64,000 nt of DNA from Novosphingobium sp. 9U (GTDB lineage: Bacteria > Pseudomonadota > Alphaproteobacteria > Sphingomonadales > Sphingomonadaceae). This document shows, piece by piece, positions 28,373 through 38,050 of the stretch. Position numbers and translations under genes: made by a program. The notes beneath the pieces are model-generated. The model ran no database searches, was not told where the DNA came from, and saw only the letters and a program-made list of their open reading frames with translations. The DNA lies in the NCBI RefSeq assembly GCF_902506425.1, contig NZ_LR732469.1:2155285-2219284 (forward strand). The letters are read 5' to 3'. Within the stretch, counting starts at the first letter, position 1. Each line of letters begins with the position of its first letter.

Positions 28373-28882
28373 ATGGATAATCCCGTCATGCATGCTCCCG
28401 CGCCTTCTCGAAGGCAGATCCTGCGCTGGCTCGGCATCGGCGCCGCGCTCCCGGCCGTAGCGGCGTGCGGCAGCGGCGATGCCGAGGCGAAGACCTATCC
28501 GGTACGCTTCACCGCGGCGGAGTGGCGCAAGCGGCTGACTCCGGCCCAGTTCCATATCCTTCGCGAGGAAGGCACCGAGCAGCCGTTCTCCTCGCCCTTG
28601 AACAAGGAACACCGCAAAGGCACGTTCTGCTGCGCGGCCGATGGCAACGCGCTCTACGCGTCGAGCACCAAGTTCGACAGCGGTACCGGCTGGCCCAGCT
28701 TCTGGAAGCCGCTGCCCGGCGGGGTAGGCACCTCGACCGATTTCAAGCTCGGTTACCCGCGCACGGAGGTGCATTGCACCCGGTGCGGCGGCCATCTGGG
28801 CCACGTCTTCGACGATGGACCCAAGCCCACCGGCAAACGCTATTGCATGAACGGCGCGGCGATGACCTTCCGGCCTGGCTGA
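28373..28882 (+). CDS. msrB: peptide-methionine (R)-S-oxide reductase, exported lipoprotein form
   Basis: Repairs methionine-R-sulfoxide in proteins. The 169-residue protein carries a twin-arginine-like N-terminus (SRRQILRWL, residues 12-20) and a lipobox ending at Cys32 (AVAAC), so it should be exported and lipid-anchored. The MsrB domain has the metal-binding cysteine pairs (FCC...  and CTRCGGHLGHVF) and the catalytic cysteine in KRYCMNG close to the end. It complements the likewise lipobox-bearing MsrA at 35336-36001, suggesting envelope protein repair. Confidence 0.9.
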   Translation: MDNPVMHAPAPSRRQILRWLGIGAALPAVAACGSGDAEAKTYPVRFTAAEWRKRLTPAQFHILREEGTEQPFSSPLNKEHRKGTFCCAADGNALYASSTKFDSGTGWPSFWKPLPGGVGTSTDFKLGYPRTEVHCTRCGGHLGHVFDDGPKPTGKRYCMNGAAMTFRPG

Positions 28883-28907
28883 TCGGGTCTGATCGATCTG
28901 GGCGGGA

Positions 28908-29540
28908 TTACTCGGCGGCGATCGAACGTTCGGGGCGGTCCATCCGCTCGGCCCGCTGGGCCAGCTCTTCCAGACCCATCAACTGGCCGAATACCAAGCC
29001 ATATTCCGGCACCCGCCGCCAACACACAGTCGCCTCGAACAGCGGCAGCTCGTCCGCCTCGAGCCAGAACTTCTGCCCGATCGCCAGCTTGGTCGAGATC
29101 GCGATCCGCGCGCCCTGGCGCGAGATGTCGAGGATGGTCGCGTCGTAGGACTGGTTGCCCATGCGCACCGTCGCGGGATGCTGCACCCGCAGCCGCAGCG
29201 GCCGCTTGGGGTAGGGGCCCGACTCCTTGACGAAGGCATCGACGTCGATCGGCTGCAGGAAGCGAAAGCCTGCCTCGCCATTGGCCTCCCACACCAGCTG
29301 CATGGGATAGTGCTGGCCGCTGGCGGTCTCGATCATCAGGATTTCGGCGCGCGGCGCGGCGTGGAACAGCCGCAGCTTGACGCCGGTTTCCGACACGTCG
29401 CGGATGATGCAGAGGAATTCGGTGCCGTCGGCAATCAGCTTGGCACTGCGTAGCATCAGCGCGAATCGGGGCGCTCCGCGCATTTCGGCGCCGCTGAGCG
29501 TGCCTCTCCCGTATGCTTCGCCTTGTGCAGAGTCCTGCAT
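28908..29540 (-). CDS. tandem PilZ-domain protein
   Basis: A 210-residue protein with two PilZ-like folds. The second shows the c-di-GMP signature: RPLRLRV (~residues 112-118, RxxxR) and later DISRQGARI (~138-146, the DxSxxG motif). The first (~20-100) has DVSETGVKL in the equivalent position with a weaker arginine motif. It probably senses c-di-GMP and adjusts a partner in motility or surface polysaccharide. It stands alone, convergent with msrB. Confidence 0.85.
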   Translation of the reverse strand: MQDSAQGEAYGRGTLSGAEMRGAPRFALMLRSAKLIADGTEFLCIIRDVSETGVKLRLFHAAPRAEILMIETASGQHYPMQLVWEANGEAGFRFLQPIDVDAFVKESGPYPKRPLRLRVQHPATVRMGNQSYDATILDISRQGARIAISTKLAIGQKFWLEADELPLFEATVCWRRVPEYGLVFGQLMGLEELAQRAERMDRPERSIAAE

Positions 29541-29718
29541 TGATGCCCCCAGCTACCCCGCAAGTCCTGAGCTGACGACGATCAGCACCGTGAACTTGCA
29601 GGTACGCTACCGCATCTACCGCGAGTGTCCCTAAGATTCGGTGAAAACCCACAGCCGAGCCGGTAAAAATGGACTGATCGGGCCTTTTGAATGGCTTAGT
29701 GCCGTGGCCGGGCTCACT

Positions 29719-30276
29719 TCACGGTTCCCACAGGTCGAGCGCCTCGCGATATGCGGCCTTGGCCGCCTCCAACTTGGCGCGCAGCTGCTTCAGCTCGCGG
29801 GCAAACCGCGACTCCATAGCGGCGCGCTCGCCGGCCAAAGCGCGTTCGCGATCCTGCATGGCGCGCTCTTCCCGCTCCTGCTCGCGCTCGTGCTGCTCGA
29901 TCGCGGCTTCGGCTGCGTCGACCTTGGCACGGCTCGGACGCGGTTTGGCGGGCTTCTCCGGTTCGGCTGCAGCCTTTGTCTTGGTCTCGGCCTTGGCGCC
30001 TGACTTGGGAGACTTCTTCGCCGGCAACTTGCCCAATGCGGCCACTTGCTCCTTCAGCCCACCACGTGTGCGGTAGACGACTTCGCCCGGCTTATGCAGC
30101 GCTTCGGCGCCAAGTTCGGCATCGGTGACCTCCTCGGCCGCCCCGCGCGCGAACAGGTCCTTGTCGGTCCCCCAAGCCCGCAGCGCCGCGGCCCGGCTCG
30201 GCGCCGCGACATAGGCGTCGCGAAAGCCCACGGCAGTGCGAAAGACCTTCAGTTTTCTTGGCAGCTTACGTGGCAT
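29719..30276 (-). CDS. coiled-coil TolA-like hypothetical protein
   Basis: A 185-residue protein that begins MPRKLPRKLKVFRTAVGF and has a conserved N-terminal block (~residues 5-70, including APSRAAALRAWG and GAAEEVTDAELG), an Ala/Lys/Pro-rich middle, and a long Glu/Arg-rich coiled coil (~115-180). Sphingomonads have such proteins, often labelled TolA-like from composition only; function unknown. An open frame runs further upstream but that part is the translation of tRNA-Leu and is not coding, which fixes the start at 30276. Confidence 0.75.
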   Translation of the reverse strand: MPRKLPRKLKVFRTAVGFRDAYVAAPSRAAALRAWGTDKDLFARGAAEEVTDAELGAEALHKPGEVVYRTRGGLKEQVAALGKLPAKKSPKSGAKAETKTKAAAEPEKPAKPRPSRAKVDAAEAAIEQHEREQEREERAMQDRERALAGERAAMESRFARELKQLRAKLEAAKAAYREALDLWEP

Positions 30277-30306
30277 CGTGGACTCGCATCCTTGCCGCAT
30301 GAAGCC

Positions 30307-30391
30307 TGGTGCGGGCGGCGGGACTCGAACCCGCACTGGGAACCCCAAGCGGATTTTAAGTCCGCTGCGTCTACCATTCCGCCACGCCCGC
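30307..30391 (-). tRNA. tRNA-Leu (anticodon UAA)
   Basis: A class II tRNA on the minus strand. The 7-bp acceptor stem GCGGGCG/CGCCCGC, discriminator A and encoded CCA (30307-30309) are present, with an anticodon loop reading TAA and a long variable arm. Decodes UUA. Confidence 0.97.
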
Positions 30392-30473
30392 ACGGCGCTT
30401 CGCCCGCCACGATCAACCGGTCGGGTTACGGAGCATTGGCAGATCCATCATGGGCCGGCAATGCCGCGCCGGC

Positions 30474-30761
30474 TTACTCGTCCGAGACGTTCAGGCGCTG
30501 GCGCATTTCCTTGCCGGGCTTGAAGTAGGGGACGCGCTTCTCCGACACTTCGACAGCTTCGCCAGTGCGCGGATTGCGGCCCTTGCGGCCGTCGCGGTGG
30601 CGCGTGGAGAAGGCGCCGAAGCCGCGCAGCTCGACGCGGCCGCCGGCAGCCAGTGTCTCTCCGATCTCGTCGAAGAAGGTGTCGAGCGCGCGCTCGACAT
30701 CGTCGAGCCGCAGCTCGGGATTTTCCTTTGCCAGCGCCTGCAGCAACTCGGACCGGATCAT
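30474..30761 (-). CDS. ihfB: integration host factor beta subunit
   Basis: A 95-residue DNA-bending protein of the HU/IHF family. The N-terminal [23 protein letters not shown] is characteristic of IHF-beta, and the arm region ends with [10 protein letters not shown] and [15 protein letters not shown]. It forms a heterodimer with IhfA and shapes promoters, replication and recombination sites. It is divergent from the peptide transporter, with 253 bases of moderately AT-rich DNA between them that must hold both promoters. Confidence 0.94.
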   Translation of the reverse strand: MIRSELLQALAKENPELRLDDVERALDTFFDEIGETLAAGGRVELRGFGAFSTRHRDGRKGRNPRTGEAVEVSEKRVPYFKPGKEMRQRLNVSDE

Positions 30762-31014
30762 GAAGCCCCCAGCACAAAGCCGCCCCGAACCCTTTCGAGA
30801 CCGCCATTCCCACCTTTGTTAAGCTGCCACCTTTTGAATTTCTTCGCAATGGGAGATACTTCGCTGGCGTGAGAAGCATGGAACGGCACGCCCCGGTGCC
30901 GCGCAACTGCGGGGCAGGGCAGCGGCGCCGGGGCGCGGCATTGCGCTTTGCTTGGATCGCATCGAGCGCTAACCTGCATGGTTTAGGCGCCTTCGCAGAG
31001 CATAAGGACACCGC

Positions 31015-32670
31015 ATGAAGGATATGGGGAGCTGGAACGAGGGCGATTGGATCGCGGCCATCGCCGCGATCGCGCTCTTCGCGGTGCTGGCGATCGGAGG
31101 GATCATCTCCACGCGCAAGAGCGAGGAGTTCGCCGGCCATCCCCGCGGCCTGTTCGTGCTGTTCTATGCCGAGATGTGGGAGCGGTTTTCCTACTACGGC
31201 ATGCGCGCGCTGCTGGTGCTCTACCTTGCCAAGTTCTGGCTGTTCACCGATGGCAAGTCGAACCTGATCTACGGCGCCTACACCGCGCTGGTCTACATCA
31301 CCCCGGTGCTCGGCGGCTATCTGGCCGACCGCTACCTGGGGCAGCGCAAGGCGGTGTTCTACGGCGGCGTGCTGCTGGCGATCGGTCACTTGTTCATGGC
31401 CGTGGAGGGCATGCACGGCGTGACCGACCCCGCCACCAAGCAGGCGGATCCCGCGATCAACGTGTTCTGGCTGGCGCTGTCGCTGATCATCGTCGGCTCC
31501 GGATTCCTGAAGGCCAACATCTCGGTCATCGTCGGGCAGCTCTATCGCATGACCGACCCGCGCCGCGACGCTGCCTACACGATCTTCTACATGGGCGTGA
31601 ACACCGGTGCGGCTCTTGGCACGATCCTGGTGGGCTACCTGGGTGAGACGATCGGCTGGTCGTGGGGCTTTGGCCTCGCCGGCATCGGCATGGCGCTGGG
31701 CCTGGTGATCTTCACGCTGGGCAAGCCGGCCCTGCGCGGCAACGGCGAGCCGCCGGTGCCGCTCGCCCGCAGCCGCGAATGGATGCTTTACGGCATCGGC
31801 CTTGCCTCGGTCGTGGTGATCTGGCTGCTGGTACAATACCAGGACGTGATCCAGACGCTGTTGATCATCTCGGGCCTCGCGATGCTGGCCTACACCCTGT
31901 ACGAAGCGTTCAAGCTGCCCAAGGACGCGCGAGAGCGGATCTTCGCGATCCTGTTCCTGATTGCGCTCAATCCGGTGTTCTGGGGTCTGTTCGAGCAGGC
32001 GGGCGGCTCCTTGAGCCTCTATACCGACAAGTACGTGGACCGTGGCGGGGTGCCGACCAGCCTGTTCCAGTCGATCAACCCGATCTACATCGTCCTGTTC
32101 GCGCCGATGTTCGCGGCCTTGTGGCAGTACCTCGGCCGCAAGGGGATCGAGCCCAGCGCGCCGGCCAAGTTCGGCTATGCGCTGATCCAGGTCGGCCTGT
32201 CGTTCCTGGTCTTCGTATGGGGCGCGAACGCGGTGGGGCCGGCGGTGATGACGCCGGTGATCTTCGTGTTCCTGATCTACCTCCTGCAGACCACGGGCGA
32301 GCTGTGCCTGTCCCCGGTTGGCCTCTCGGCGATGACGCGGCTTTCGCCCGTGCATCTAGGCAGCTTCATCATGGGCGCTTGGTTCTACATGACCGCTGTC
32401 GGCAACTTCGTCGCCGGCAAGATCGGCGAGGCGACGGGCGGCGAGAGCGGCGAGATGAGCAAGGAGCTGACCCTGGCGATCTACTCCAAGATCGGCTGGA
32501 TCACGATCGCGATCGCGGTGGTGGTGCTGGCGCTCTCGCCCATCGTGAAGCGCTGGATGCACGTCGACACGCTGGAGGATCGCCATCCCGAGGACGACCT
32601 TGGCGGACAGGCGCAGGCCGGAATCGACAACCAGGAAGCCGGCTTCCACCCAGCAGTGAAGCCGCACTGA
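31015..32670 (+). CDS. proton-dependent oligopeptide transporter (POT/PTR family)
   Basis: A 551-residue peptide:H+ symporter of the MFS. Marks are FYAEMWERFSYYGMRALLVLYL (~residues 45-66), the PTR2 signature KANISVIVGQLY (~165-176) and FYMGVNTGAALGTI (~188-201). Twelve to fourteen hydrophobic segments. Length and motifs match DtpA-like di/tripeptide uptake systems of sphingomonads and Bacteroidetes-type relatives. The ATG at 31015 follows an AAGGACA ribosome-binding site. Confidence 0.92.
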   Translation: MKDMGSWNEGDWIAAIAAIALFAVLAIGGIISTRKSEEFAGHPRGLFVLFYAEMWERFSYYGMRALLVLYLAKFWLFTDGKSNLIYGAYTALVYITPVLGGYLADRYLGQRKAVFYGGVLLAIGHLFMAVEGMHGVTDPATKQADPAINVFWLALSLIIVGSGFLKANISVIVGQLYRMTDPRRDAAYTIFYMGVNTGAALGTILVGYLGETIGWSWGFGLAGIGMALGLVIFTLGKPALRGNGEPPVPLARSREWMLYGIGLASVVVIWLLVQYQDVIQTLLIISGLAMLAYTLYEAFKLPKDARERIFAILFLIALNPVFWGLFEQAGGSLSLYTDKYVDRGGVPTSLFQSINPIYIVLFAPMFAALWQYLGRKGIEPSAPAKFGYALIQVGLSFLVFVWGANAVGPAVMTPVIFVFLIYLLQTTGELCLSPVGLSAMTRLSPVHLGSFIMGAWFYMTAVGNFVAGKIGEATGGESGEMSKELTLAIYSKIGWITIAIAVVVLALSPIVKRWMHVDTLEDRHPEDDLGGQAQAGIDNQEAGFHPAVKPH

Positions 32671-32737
32671 TCGTTGCTCGGCACGTACCCTCGGGCAGGT
32701 GCGTGAACCGGTAGGGTCGTCTGCGCATTGAGCACGG

Positions 32738-33190
32738 ATGACCCGACCACGCATCGATACGCCCGACAAGACGCCGCTGCTCAGCCTGCTGCTGGGATAT
32801 GGTCCCGCGCTCGTCATCCTTGTGGCAGGCGCGCTGGCGCTGGCGGACGTGCCATGGGCGCTGACCTTCGGCATGCTCTGGTCGTCCGCGATCCTGATCT
32901 TCCTGGCGGGCGTGGTGCGGGGCCTCAGCTTCTTCACCGAAGGCGGCCCACGACTGAGCCAGGTGGCGGTGATGGGGGTGCGGTTCGGCTGTGGGCTGCT
33001 CGCGCTGATCCTGCCGCCGGTGCTAGCGGCACCGGTGCTTGCGGTGGGGTACCTGAGCTCGCTGGTCTACGATCCGTTCGCGGCACGCAGCGGCGCCGCG
33101 CCGCGCTACTTCGTCAAGCTGCGCCCGCCGCAGATCGGAATCGCGCTGGTCGGGCTGGTGCTGCTGTTTGTGGCAGCGGGTGGGACTTGA
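32738..33190 (+). CDS. DUF3429 membrane protein
   Basis: A 150-residue inner-membrane protein with four predicted helices (roughly residues 15-33, 41-60, 74-108, 130-147). The GYGPALVILVAGALAL opening and the FTEGGPRL loop match DUF3429, a family of unknown role that is often found near transport or energy genes. It lies 67 bases after the peptide transporter and ends 67 bases before the 3' end of the convergent dxs. Confidence 0.78.
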   Translation: MTRPRIDTPDKTPLLSLLLGYGPALVILVAGALALADVPWALTFGMLWSSAILIFLAGVVRGLSFFTEGGPRLSQVAVMGVRFGCGLLALILPPVLAAPVLAVGYLSSLVYDPFAARSGAAPRYFVKLRPPQIGIALVGLVLLFVAAGGT

Positions 33191-33257
33191 TCAGGTAGAT
33201 CGAGGGGGGCGCTGGGAGGCTTCTAGAAGCTCAGCCTGGCCCGACGCAGACGAGGAG

Positions 33258-35180
33258 CTAAGCCCGCGCCTCGCTGACCCCGGTGCTGTTGTGGCGCAAG
33301 GCCTTCAGCACCGTGTCGACGATCTGCGGCGCATTCAGCCCCGCCTCGTCGTACTGCTTCTCAGGCTTGTCGTGGTCCTGGAACACGTCGGGCAGGCGCA
33401 TGGTGCGGATCTTCAGCCCGCCATCAGTGAGCCCCTCGTCACTGGCCAGCGTCAGCACGTGCGCGCCGAGGCCTCCGATCGAGCCCTCCTCGACCGTGAC
33501 GACCACTTCGTGGCTGAGCATCAGCTTGCGGATCAGATCCGAATCGAGCGGCTTGGCAAAACGCAAGTCCGCCACCGTGGTCGAGAGCCCTTTCGCCTCG
33601 AGCACGTCCGCCGCCTTGAGCGCTTCGGCGAGGCGCGTGCCGAGCGAGAGGATCGCGACCTTGCTTCCCTCGCGCACGATGCGGCCCTTGCCGATCGCGA
33701 GCAGTTCAGGCGTCTCGGGCAGCGGCACCCCGACGCCGTTACCGCGCGGGTAGCGGAAGGCGATCGGCCCGGCATCGTATTCGGCCGCGGTGTGGACCAT
33801 GTGGACCAGCTCGGCTTCGTCCGCCGCGGCCATGACCACCAGGTTGGGCAGGGTGGCCAGATACGTCACGTCGAACGAGCCTGCGTGAGTCGCGCCGTCC
33901 GCTCCGACCAGGCCGGCGCGGTCGATCGCGAAGCGCACCGGCAGGTTCTGGATCGCGACGTCGTGCACCACCTGGTCGAACGCGCGCTGCAGGAAGGTCG
34001 AGTAGATCGCGCAGAACGGACGCATGCCTTGGGCGGCGAGGCCGGCGGCGAACGTCACCGCGTGCTGCTCGGCAATGCCGACGTCGAACGTGCGCTCGGG
34101 GAAGGTCTGGCCGAACTTGTCGAGCCCGGTGCCGCCCGGCATCGCCGCCGTGATTGCGCAGATGCGGCTGTCACGCTGCGCTTCGGCGAGCAAGGCAGCG
34201 GCAAAGACGTTGGTGTAGCTGGGCGGACCGCCCGCGCTCTTGACCTGTTCGCCGGTGATCACATCGAACTTCTGCACCGCGTGCAGCTTGTCGGCCGCGG
34301 CTTCGGCGAGCGCGTAGCCCTTGCCCTTCTGCGTCACCACATGGATCAGGATCGGGCCGGCGGCGGCGTCGCGCACGTTTTCCAGCACCGGAACCAGCGC
34401 ATCAAGGTCGTGTCCGTCGATCGGGCCAACGTAGTAGAAGCCCAGCTCCTCGAACAAGGTGCCGCCCATGGCCATGCCGCGGGCGAACTCGTCGGTCTTG
34501 CGCGCGGCATTGTGCAGCGGACGCGGCAGCTTGCGGGCGAACTTGCGGGCGAGTTCACGCAGGCCCAGGAACTGGCCCGAGGAGACCAGACGCGCGAGGT
34601 AAGCCGAGAGCCCGCCCACCGGCGGCGCAATCGACATGTCGTTGTCGTTCAGGATCACGACCAGGCGATTGCCCGCATCGCGCGCGTTATTCATCGCCTC
34701 GTAGGCCATCCCGGCGCTCATCGCGCCGTCGCCGATCACCGCGATGCCGCGGCCCGGCGAACCGGTCAGCTTGTTGGCGATGGCAAAGCCCAGCGCCGCC
34801 GAGATCGAGGTGGAGCTGTGTGCGGTGCCGAACGGATCGTATTCGCTCTCACTGCGCTTGGTGAAGCCCGAAAGGCCGCCACCCTGGCGCAAGGTGCGGA
34901 TGCGGTCACGCCGCCCGGTCAGGATCTTATGCGGGTAGGCCTGGTGACCCACGTCCCAGATCAGCCGGTCGTCGGGCGTGTTGAACACGTAGTGCAGCGC
35001 GACCGTCAGCTCGACCACGCCGAGCCCCGAGCCGAAGTGCCCGCCGGTCTGTCCTACCGCCGAGATCATCTCGGCACGCAGTTCGTCCGCCAGCTGGCGC
35101 AGCTGTGCCGGCTTCAGCTTGCGCAGATCGTCAGGGGTGTTGACGGTGTCGAGGAGTGGCGTTGCCGGTTCGGCTGTCAT
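33258..35180 (-). CDS. dxs: 1-deoxy-D-xylulose-5-phosphate synthase
   Basis: Joins pyruvate and glyceraldehyde-3-phosphate in the first step of the MEP isoprenoid pathway, 640 residues, thiamine-diphosphate dependent. The TPP motif [17 protein letters not shown] is at ~residues 150-166, the catalytic His region [10 protein letters not shown] at ~78-87, and the transketolase central and C-terminal domains follow ([17 protein letters not shown], ~362-378; SIGGLGAHV near 567). The start at 35180 aligns with homologues. Isoprenoid supply feeds carotenoids, quinones and hopanoids. Confidence 0.96.
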   Translation of the reverse strand: MTAEPATPLLDTVNTPDDLRKLKPAQLRQLADELRAEMISAVGQTGGHFGSGLGVVELTVALHYVFNTPDDRLIWDVGHQAYPHKILTGRRDRIRTLRQGGGLSGFTKRSESEYDPFGTAHSSTSISAALGFAIANKLTGSPGRGIAVIGDGAMSAGMAYEAMNNARDAGNRLVVILNDNDMSIAPPVGGLSAYLARLVSSGQFLGLRELARKFARKLPRPLHNAARKTDEFARGMAMGGTLFEELGFYYVGPIDGHDLDALVPVLENVRDAAAGPILIHVVTQKGKGYALAEAAADKLHAVQKFDVITGEQVKSAGGPPSYTNVFAAALLAEAQRDSRICAITAAMPGGTGLDKFGQTFPERTFDVGIAEQHAVTFAAGLAAQGMRPFCAIYSTFLQRAFDQVVHDVAIQNLPVRFAIDRAGLVGADGATHAGSFDVTYLATLPNLVVMAAADEAELVHMVHTAAEYDAGPIAFRYPRGNGVGVPLPETPELLAIGKGRIVREGSKVAILSLGTRLAEALKAADVLEAKGLSTTVADLRFAKPLDSDLIRKLMLSHEVVVTVEEGSIGGLGAHVLTLASDEGLTDGGLKIRTMRLPDVFQDHDKPEKQYDEAGLNAPQIVDTVLKALRHNSTGVSEARA

Positions 35181-35335
35181 GTCAGGCTTCTACACGTGCG
35201 TTGTCATGCTGTCGAATAGCGACACGGTGCCTTATGACTGTGATGCCCCGAAGGACAGGAAAAACCGCTAGGCGCCTCGGTGATCCTGGGAGCGTATGCT
35301 TCGTCGTTCCGAGGGCCGTGCGCCCGCCCGGATCC

Positions 35336-36001
35336 TCAACCCCTGGTGAACGCGGCCTTATAGAGCGCCGGGTACGTCTGCTTCAGAGCGGCAACCTTGG
35401 GCGCATCCCAGCGGCGGATGTAGCCGTGGTCTGGATTTCGCGCGGCGAAGTCCTGATGATAGCTCTCTGCCGGGTAGAAGCCGCGGAACGGCTCGATGCG
35501 CGTCGCGATCGGGCGGGACCACAGGCCCGACTTGCCCAGTTGCGCCACATAGGCGCGGGCGACCCGGGCCTGCTCGGCATTCAGCGGCACCAGGGCGGAG
35601 CGGTACTGCGTGCCCACGTCCGGACCCTGGCGATCGCGCAATGTCGGGTCGGCGATGAGCGAGAAGTAGACGCGCAGCAGTTCGTCGTAACGCACCACGC
35701 TGGGGTCCCAGGTGACGCGCACCGCTTCAGCATGCCCGGTATCGCCGCCGCTCACGGTCTCGTACTGCGCAGTCGCCTTCGCGCCGCCGCTATAACCGGA
35801 GACGGCGCTAGTCACGCCCTTGACGTGGCTGAACACCGCCTCGACGCCCCAGAAGCAGCCGCCGGCGAACACCGCCGTCTCGCGCTTGCCGGTGTCGTGC
35901 GAGGTCACTGCGGCGGCTGGCGCCTGCACCACGTCCGCATGCGCGGTCGCGCTGCAGGCGGCGAGCAGCGGCAGGACCACGAGGGCGGCGCGCGAGGCCA
36001 T
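35336..36001 (-). CDS. msrA: peptide-methionine (S)-S-oxide reductase, exported form
   Basis: Reduces methionine-S-sulfoxide in proteins. 221 residues from ATG 36001; the N-terminus is a lipoprotein-type signal (MASRAALVVLPLLAAC, lipobox LAAC, Cys16), and the catalytic cysteine is Cys49 in GGCFWG. The later GGDTGHAEAVRV and PVGTQYRSAL-type segments are conserved. An upstream open frame extends far but has no family match, and a 50-residue gene occupies that space two bases before this ATG. Together with the exported MsrB it suggests methionine repair in the envelope. Confidence 0.92.
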   Translation of the reverse strand: MASRAALVVLPLLAACSATAHADVVQAPAAAVTSHDTGKRETAVFAGGCFWGVEAVFSHVKGVTSAVSGYSGGAKATAQYETVSGGDTGHAEAVRVTWDPSVVRYDELLRVYFSLIADPTLRDRQGPDVGTQYRSALVPLNAEQARVARAYVAQLGKSGLWSRPIATRIEPFRGFYPAESYHQDFAARNPDHGYIRRWDAPKVAALKQTYPALYKAAFTRG

Positions 36002-36003
36002 GA

Positions 36004-36156
36004 TCAGCGGTGCGCCGTCGCGGCGTGCGCGGGCGGGACGATGCCGTTGGCGATGCCCGTCGCCGCGTCCATACCGAGCGCGCCGAGCACCAGCGCAGCA
36101 CCACCGGCGAAGCCGAGCACGAAAAAGCGAGTGAATTCGGTCTTGAGGAAGTTCAT
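36004..36156 (-). CDS. 50-residue membrane protein upstream of msrA
   Basis: A very short gene: MNFLKTEFTRFFVLGFAGGA followed by a hydrophobic Gly/Ala-rich helix (residues ~10-34) and a Pro/His-rich tail. A GGA ribosome-binding element stands seven bases before the ATG and the stop lies two bases before the msrA start, so the pair is almost certainly co-translated. Codon use matches the neighbourhood. No family recognised. Confidence 0.65.
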   Translation of the reverse strand: MNFLKTEFTRFFVLGFAGGAALVLGALGMDAATGIANGIVPPAHAATAHR

Positions 36157-36289
36157 ATGCAATTCCGATCGTGGTCTGTTGCAGCCCGCCGTCCAGACGG
36201 GACCTGCTCTCCATGCGATTGCGCTGGCCTGAATGCGGCGTGCAGATCGCCTTCATCTCGACGAACGGCATCGAGTTGGCGATCAATGA

Positions 36290-36308
36290 CAGTGCCGCTA
36301 CGGCACTG
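36290..36308 (-). terminator. hairpin after purH, possible terminator
   Basis: CAGTGCCG-CTA-CGGCACTG, a perfect 8-bp stem with a three-base loop, 25 bases beyond the purH stop on the minus strand, followed there by TCATT. The T-run is weak. Confidence 0.45.
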
Positions 36309-36333
36309 CCTCACCACTGCAACAAAGGTGATT

Positions 36334-37926
36334 TCAGTGGCGGAAGTGGCGCATGCCGGTGAAGACCATCGCCAGGCCCGCCTCGTCCGCGGCCTTGATG
36401 ACGTCCTCGTCGCGGATCGAGCCGCCCGGCTGGATCACCGCGGTCGCGCCCGCTTCGGCCGCGGCGAGCAAGCCGTCGGCAAAGGGCAAGAACGCATCGG
36501 AGGCCACTGCGCTGCCCACCGTGCGCGGGCTCGCCCAGCCATACGTCTGCGCGGCTTCGGCGGCCTTCATTGCGGCGATGCGCGACGAGTCGCGGCGGTT
36601 CATCTGGCCCGCGCCGATGCCGGCGGTGACCCCGTCCTTGGCGTAGACGATCGCGTTGGACTTCACATGGCGCGCCACCGTCCAGGCGAAAAGGCAGTCC
36701 TTCAGCTCCTGCTCCGTGGGCGCGCGCTTTGTCACGACCTTGAGGTCGGCTTGCGTGATCGCGCCATTGTCGCGGTCCTGCACCAGAACGCCGCCGGCGA
36801 TCACCGCCACGGTCTGGCCGATGCGGCGCGGATCGGGCAAGTCGTCGGACAGCAGCAGGCGCAAGTTCTTCTTCTTCGCGAACGCGGCGCGGGCCGCCTC
36901 GTCGGCGCCGGGCGCCACGACGACTTCGGTGAAGATCTGGCAGATCGCCTCAGCCGTGGGTCCGTCGAGCGGCACGTTGGAGGCGACGATGCCGCCGAAC
37001 GCCGAAACGCTGTCACACTGCAGCGCGCCGTTCCACGCTTCCAGCAGCGAGGAGCCTTGCGCGACGCCACAGGGATTGGCGTGCTTGACGATGATGATGG
37101 CGGGCGCTTGGCCACGAAACTCGGCGGCGAGTTCCAGCGCAGCGTTGGCGTCGTTGTAGTTGTTGTACGACAGCTCCTTGCCCTGCACCTGCTCGGCCTG
37201 CGGCAGGCCTTTGGTGTGCGCCCCCGTCGGCAGGTAGAGCGCAGCGTCCTGGTGCGGGTTCTCGCCATAGCGCAAGCTTCCGGCGAGCACGCGCGTCTGG
37301 CTGACCTTGGGGGCGAACTTCTCACCCTGATCGACGCCGGCGAACCACTGGCTGATCGCCGAGTCGTAGGCTGCGGTCGCGGCAAAGGCGCGCGCGGCCA
37401 GGCGCTTGCGGAAGTCGAAATCGGTGGCGCCGTCGTTGGTCTCGAGCTGGGTCAGCAACTCGGCATAGTCCGCCGCATCGGTGACGATCGCGACATATGC
37501 GTGGTTTTTGGCGGCTGAGCGCACCATCGAGGGGCCGCCGATGTCGATGTTCTCGATCACCTCGTCGCGCTCGGCGCCCTTGGCGACGGTCGCCTCGAAG
37601 GGATAGAGGTTGACCACCACCAGATCGATCGCGCCGATGCCATGCTCGGACATCGCAGCAGCGTGCTCGGCATTGTCGCGTACCGCCAGCAGCCCGCCGT
37701 GGACCATCGGATGCAGCGTCTTGACGCGGCCGTCCATCATCTCGGGAAAGCCGGTGAGGTCGGAGACGTCCTTCACCGTCAGCCCGGCTTCGCGCAGCGC
37801 CTTGGCGGTGCCGCCGGTTGAGACCAGCTCCACGCCCCGAGATGCCAGTGCCTGGCCCAGTTCGGCGAGACCGGTCTTGTCCGAGACAGACAGGAGCGCG
37901 CGGCGGACGGGGACGAGCTGGGTCAT
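36334..37926 (-). CDS. purH: bifunctional AICAR formyltransferase / IMP cyclohydrolase
   Basis: Catalyses the last two steps of purine synthesis to IMP. 530 residues: the N-terminal cyclohydrolase (MGS-like) domain covers ~1-150 ([43 protein letters not shown]) and the C-terminal AICARFT domain follows with [12 protein letters not shown] (~281-292) and the terminal [15 protein letters not shown]. It lies downstream of a heparinase-like gene and rpe, an arrangement recurrent in sphingomonads. Confidence 0.96.
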   Translation of the reverse strand: MTQLVPVRRALLSVSDKTGLAELGQALASRGVELVSTGGTAKALREAGLTVKDVSDLTGFPEMMDGRVKTLHPMVHGGLLAVRDNAEHAAAMSEHGIGAIDLVVVNLYPFEATVAKGAERDEVIENIDIGGPSMVRSAAKNHAYVAIVTDAADYAELLTQLETNDGATDFDFRKRLAARAFAATAAYDSAISQWFAGVDQGEKFAPKVSQTRVLAGSLRYGENPHQDAALYLPTGAHTKGLPQAEQVQGKELSYNNYNDANAALELAAEFRGQAPAIIIVKHANPCGVAQGSSLLEAWNGALQCDSVSAFGGIVASNVPLDGPTAEAICQIFTEVVVAPGADEAARAAFAKKKNLRLLLSDDLPDPRRIGQTVAVIAGGVLVQDRDNGAITQADLKVVTKRAPTEQELKDCLFAWTVARHVKSNAIVYAKDGVTAGIGAGQMNRRDSSRIAAMKAAEAAQTYGWASPRTVGSAVASDAFLPFADGLLAAAEAGATAVIQPGGSIRDEDVIKAADEAGLAMVFTGMRHFRH

Positions 37927-38050
37927 GGTAGGCTTTCGGAAACGTGGCTTTCGCGCGCGCTCCTAGAACGGGATGGCCTCTTGTTGAAGCACTTCATTTT
38001 CGATCGGCACGAACGGGGAGGGGCTGCTCGGCTTGGCCTGGCCGACGATC

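Noticed and set aside
30277..30393. N-terminal extension of the coiled-coil protein
   Set aside because: The extension is the translation of tRNA-Leu, a common false start.
33168..35219. Long plus-strand open frame opposite dxs
   Set aside because: Low-complexity Arg/His/Asp-rich translation antisense to dxs.
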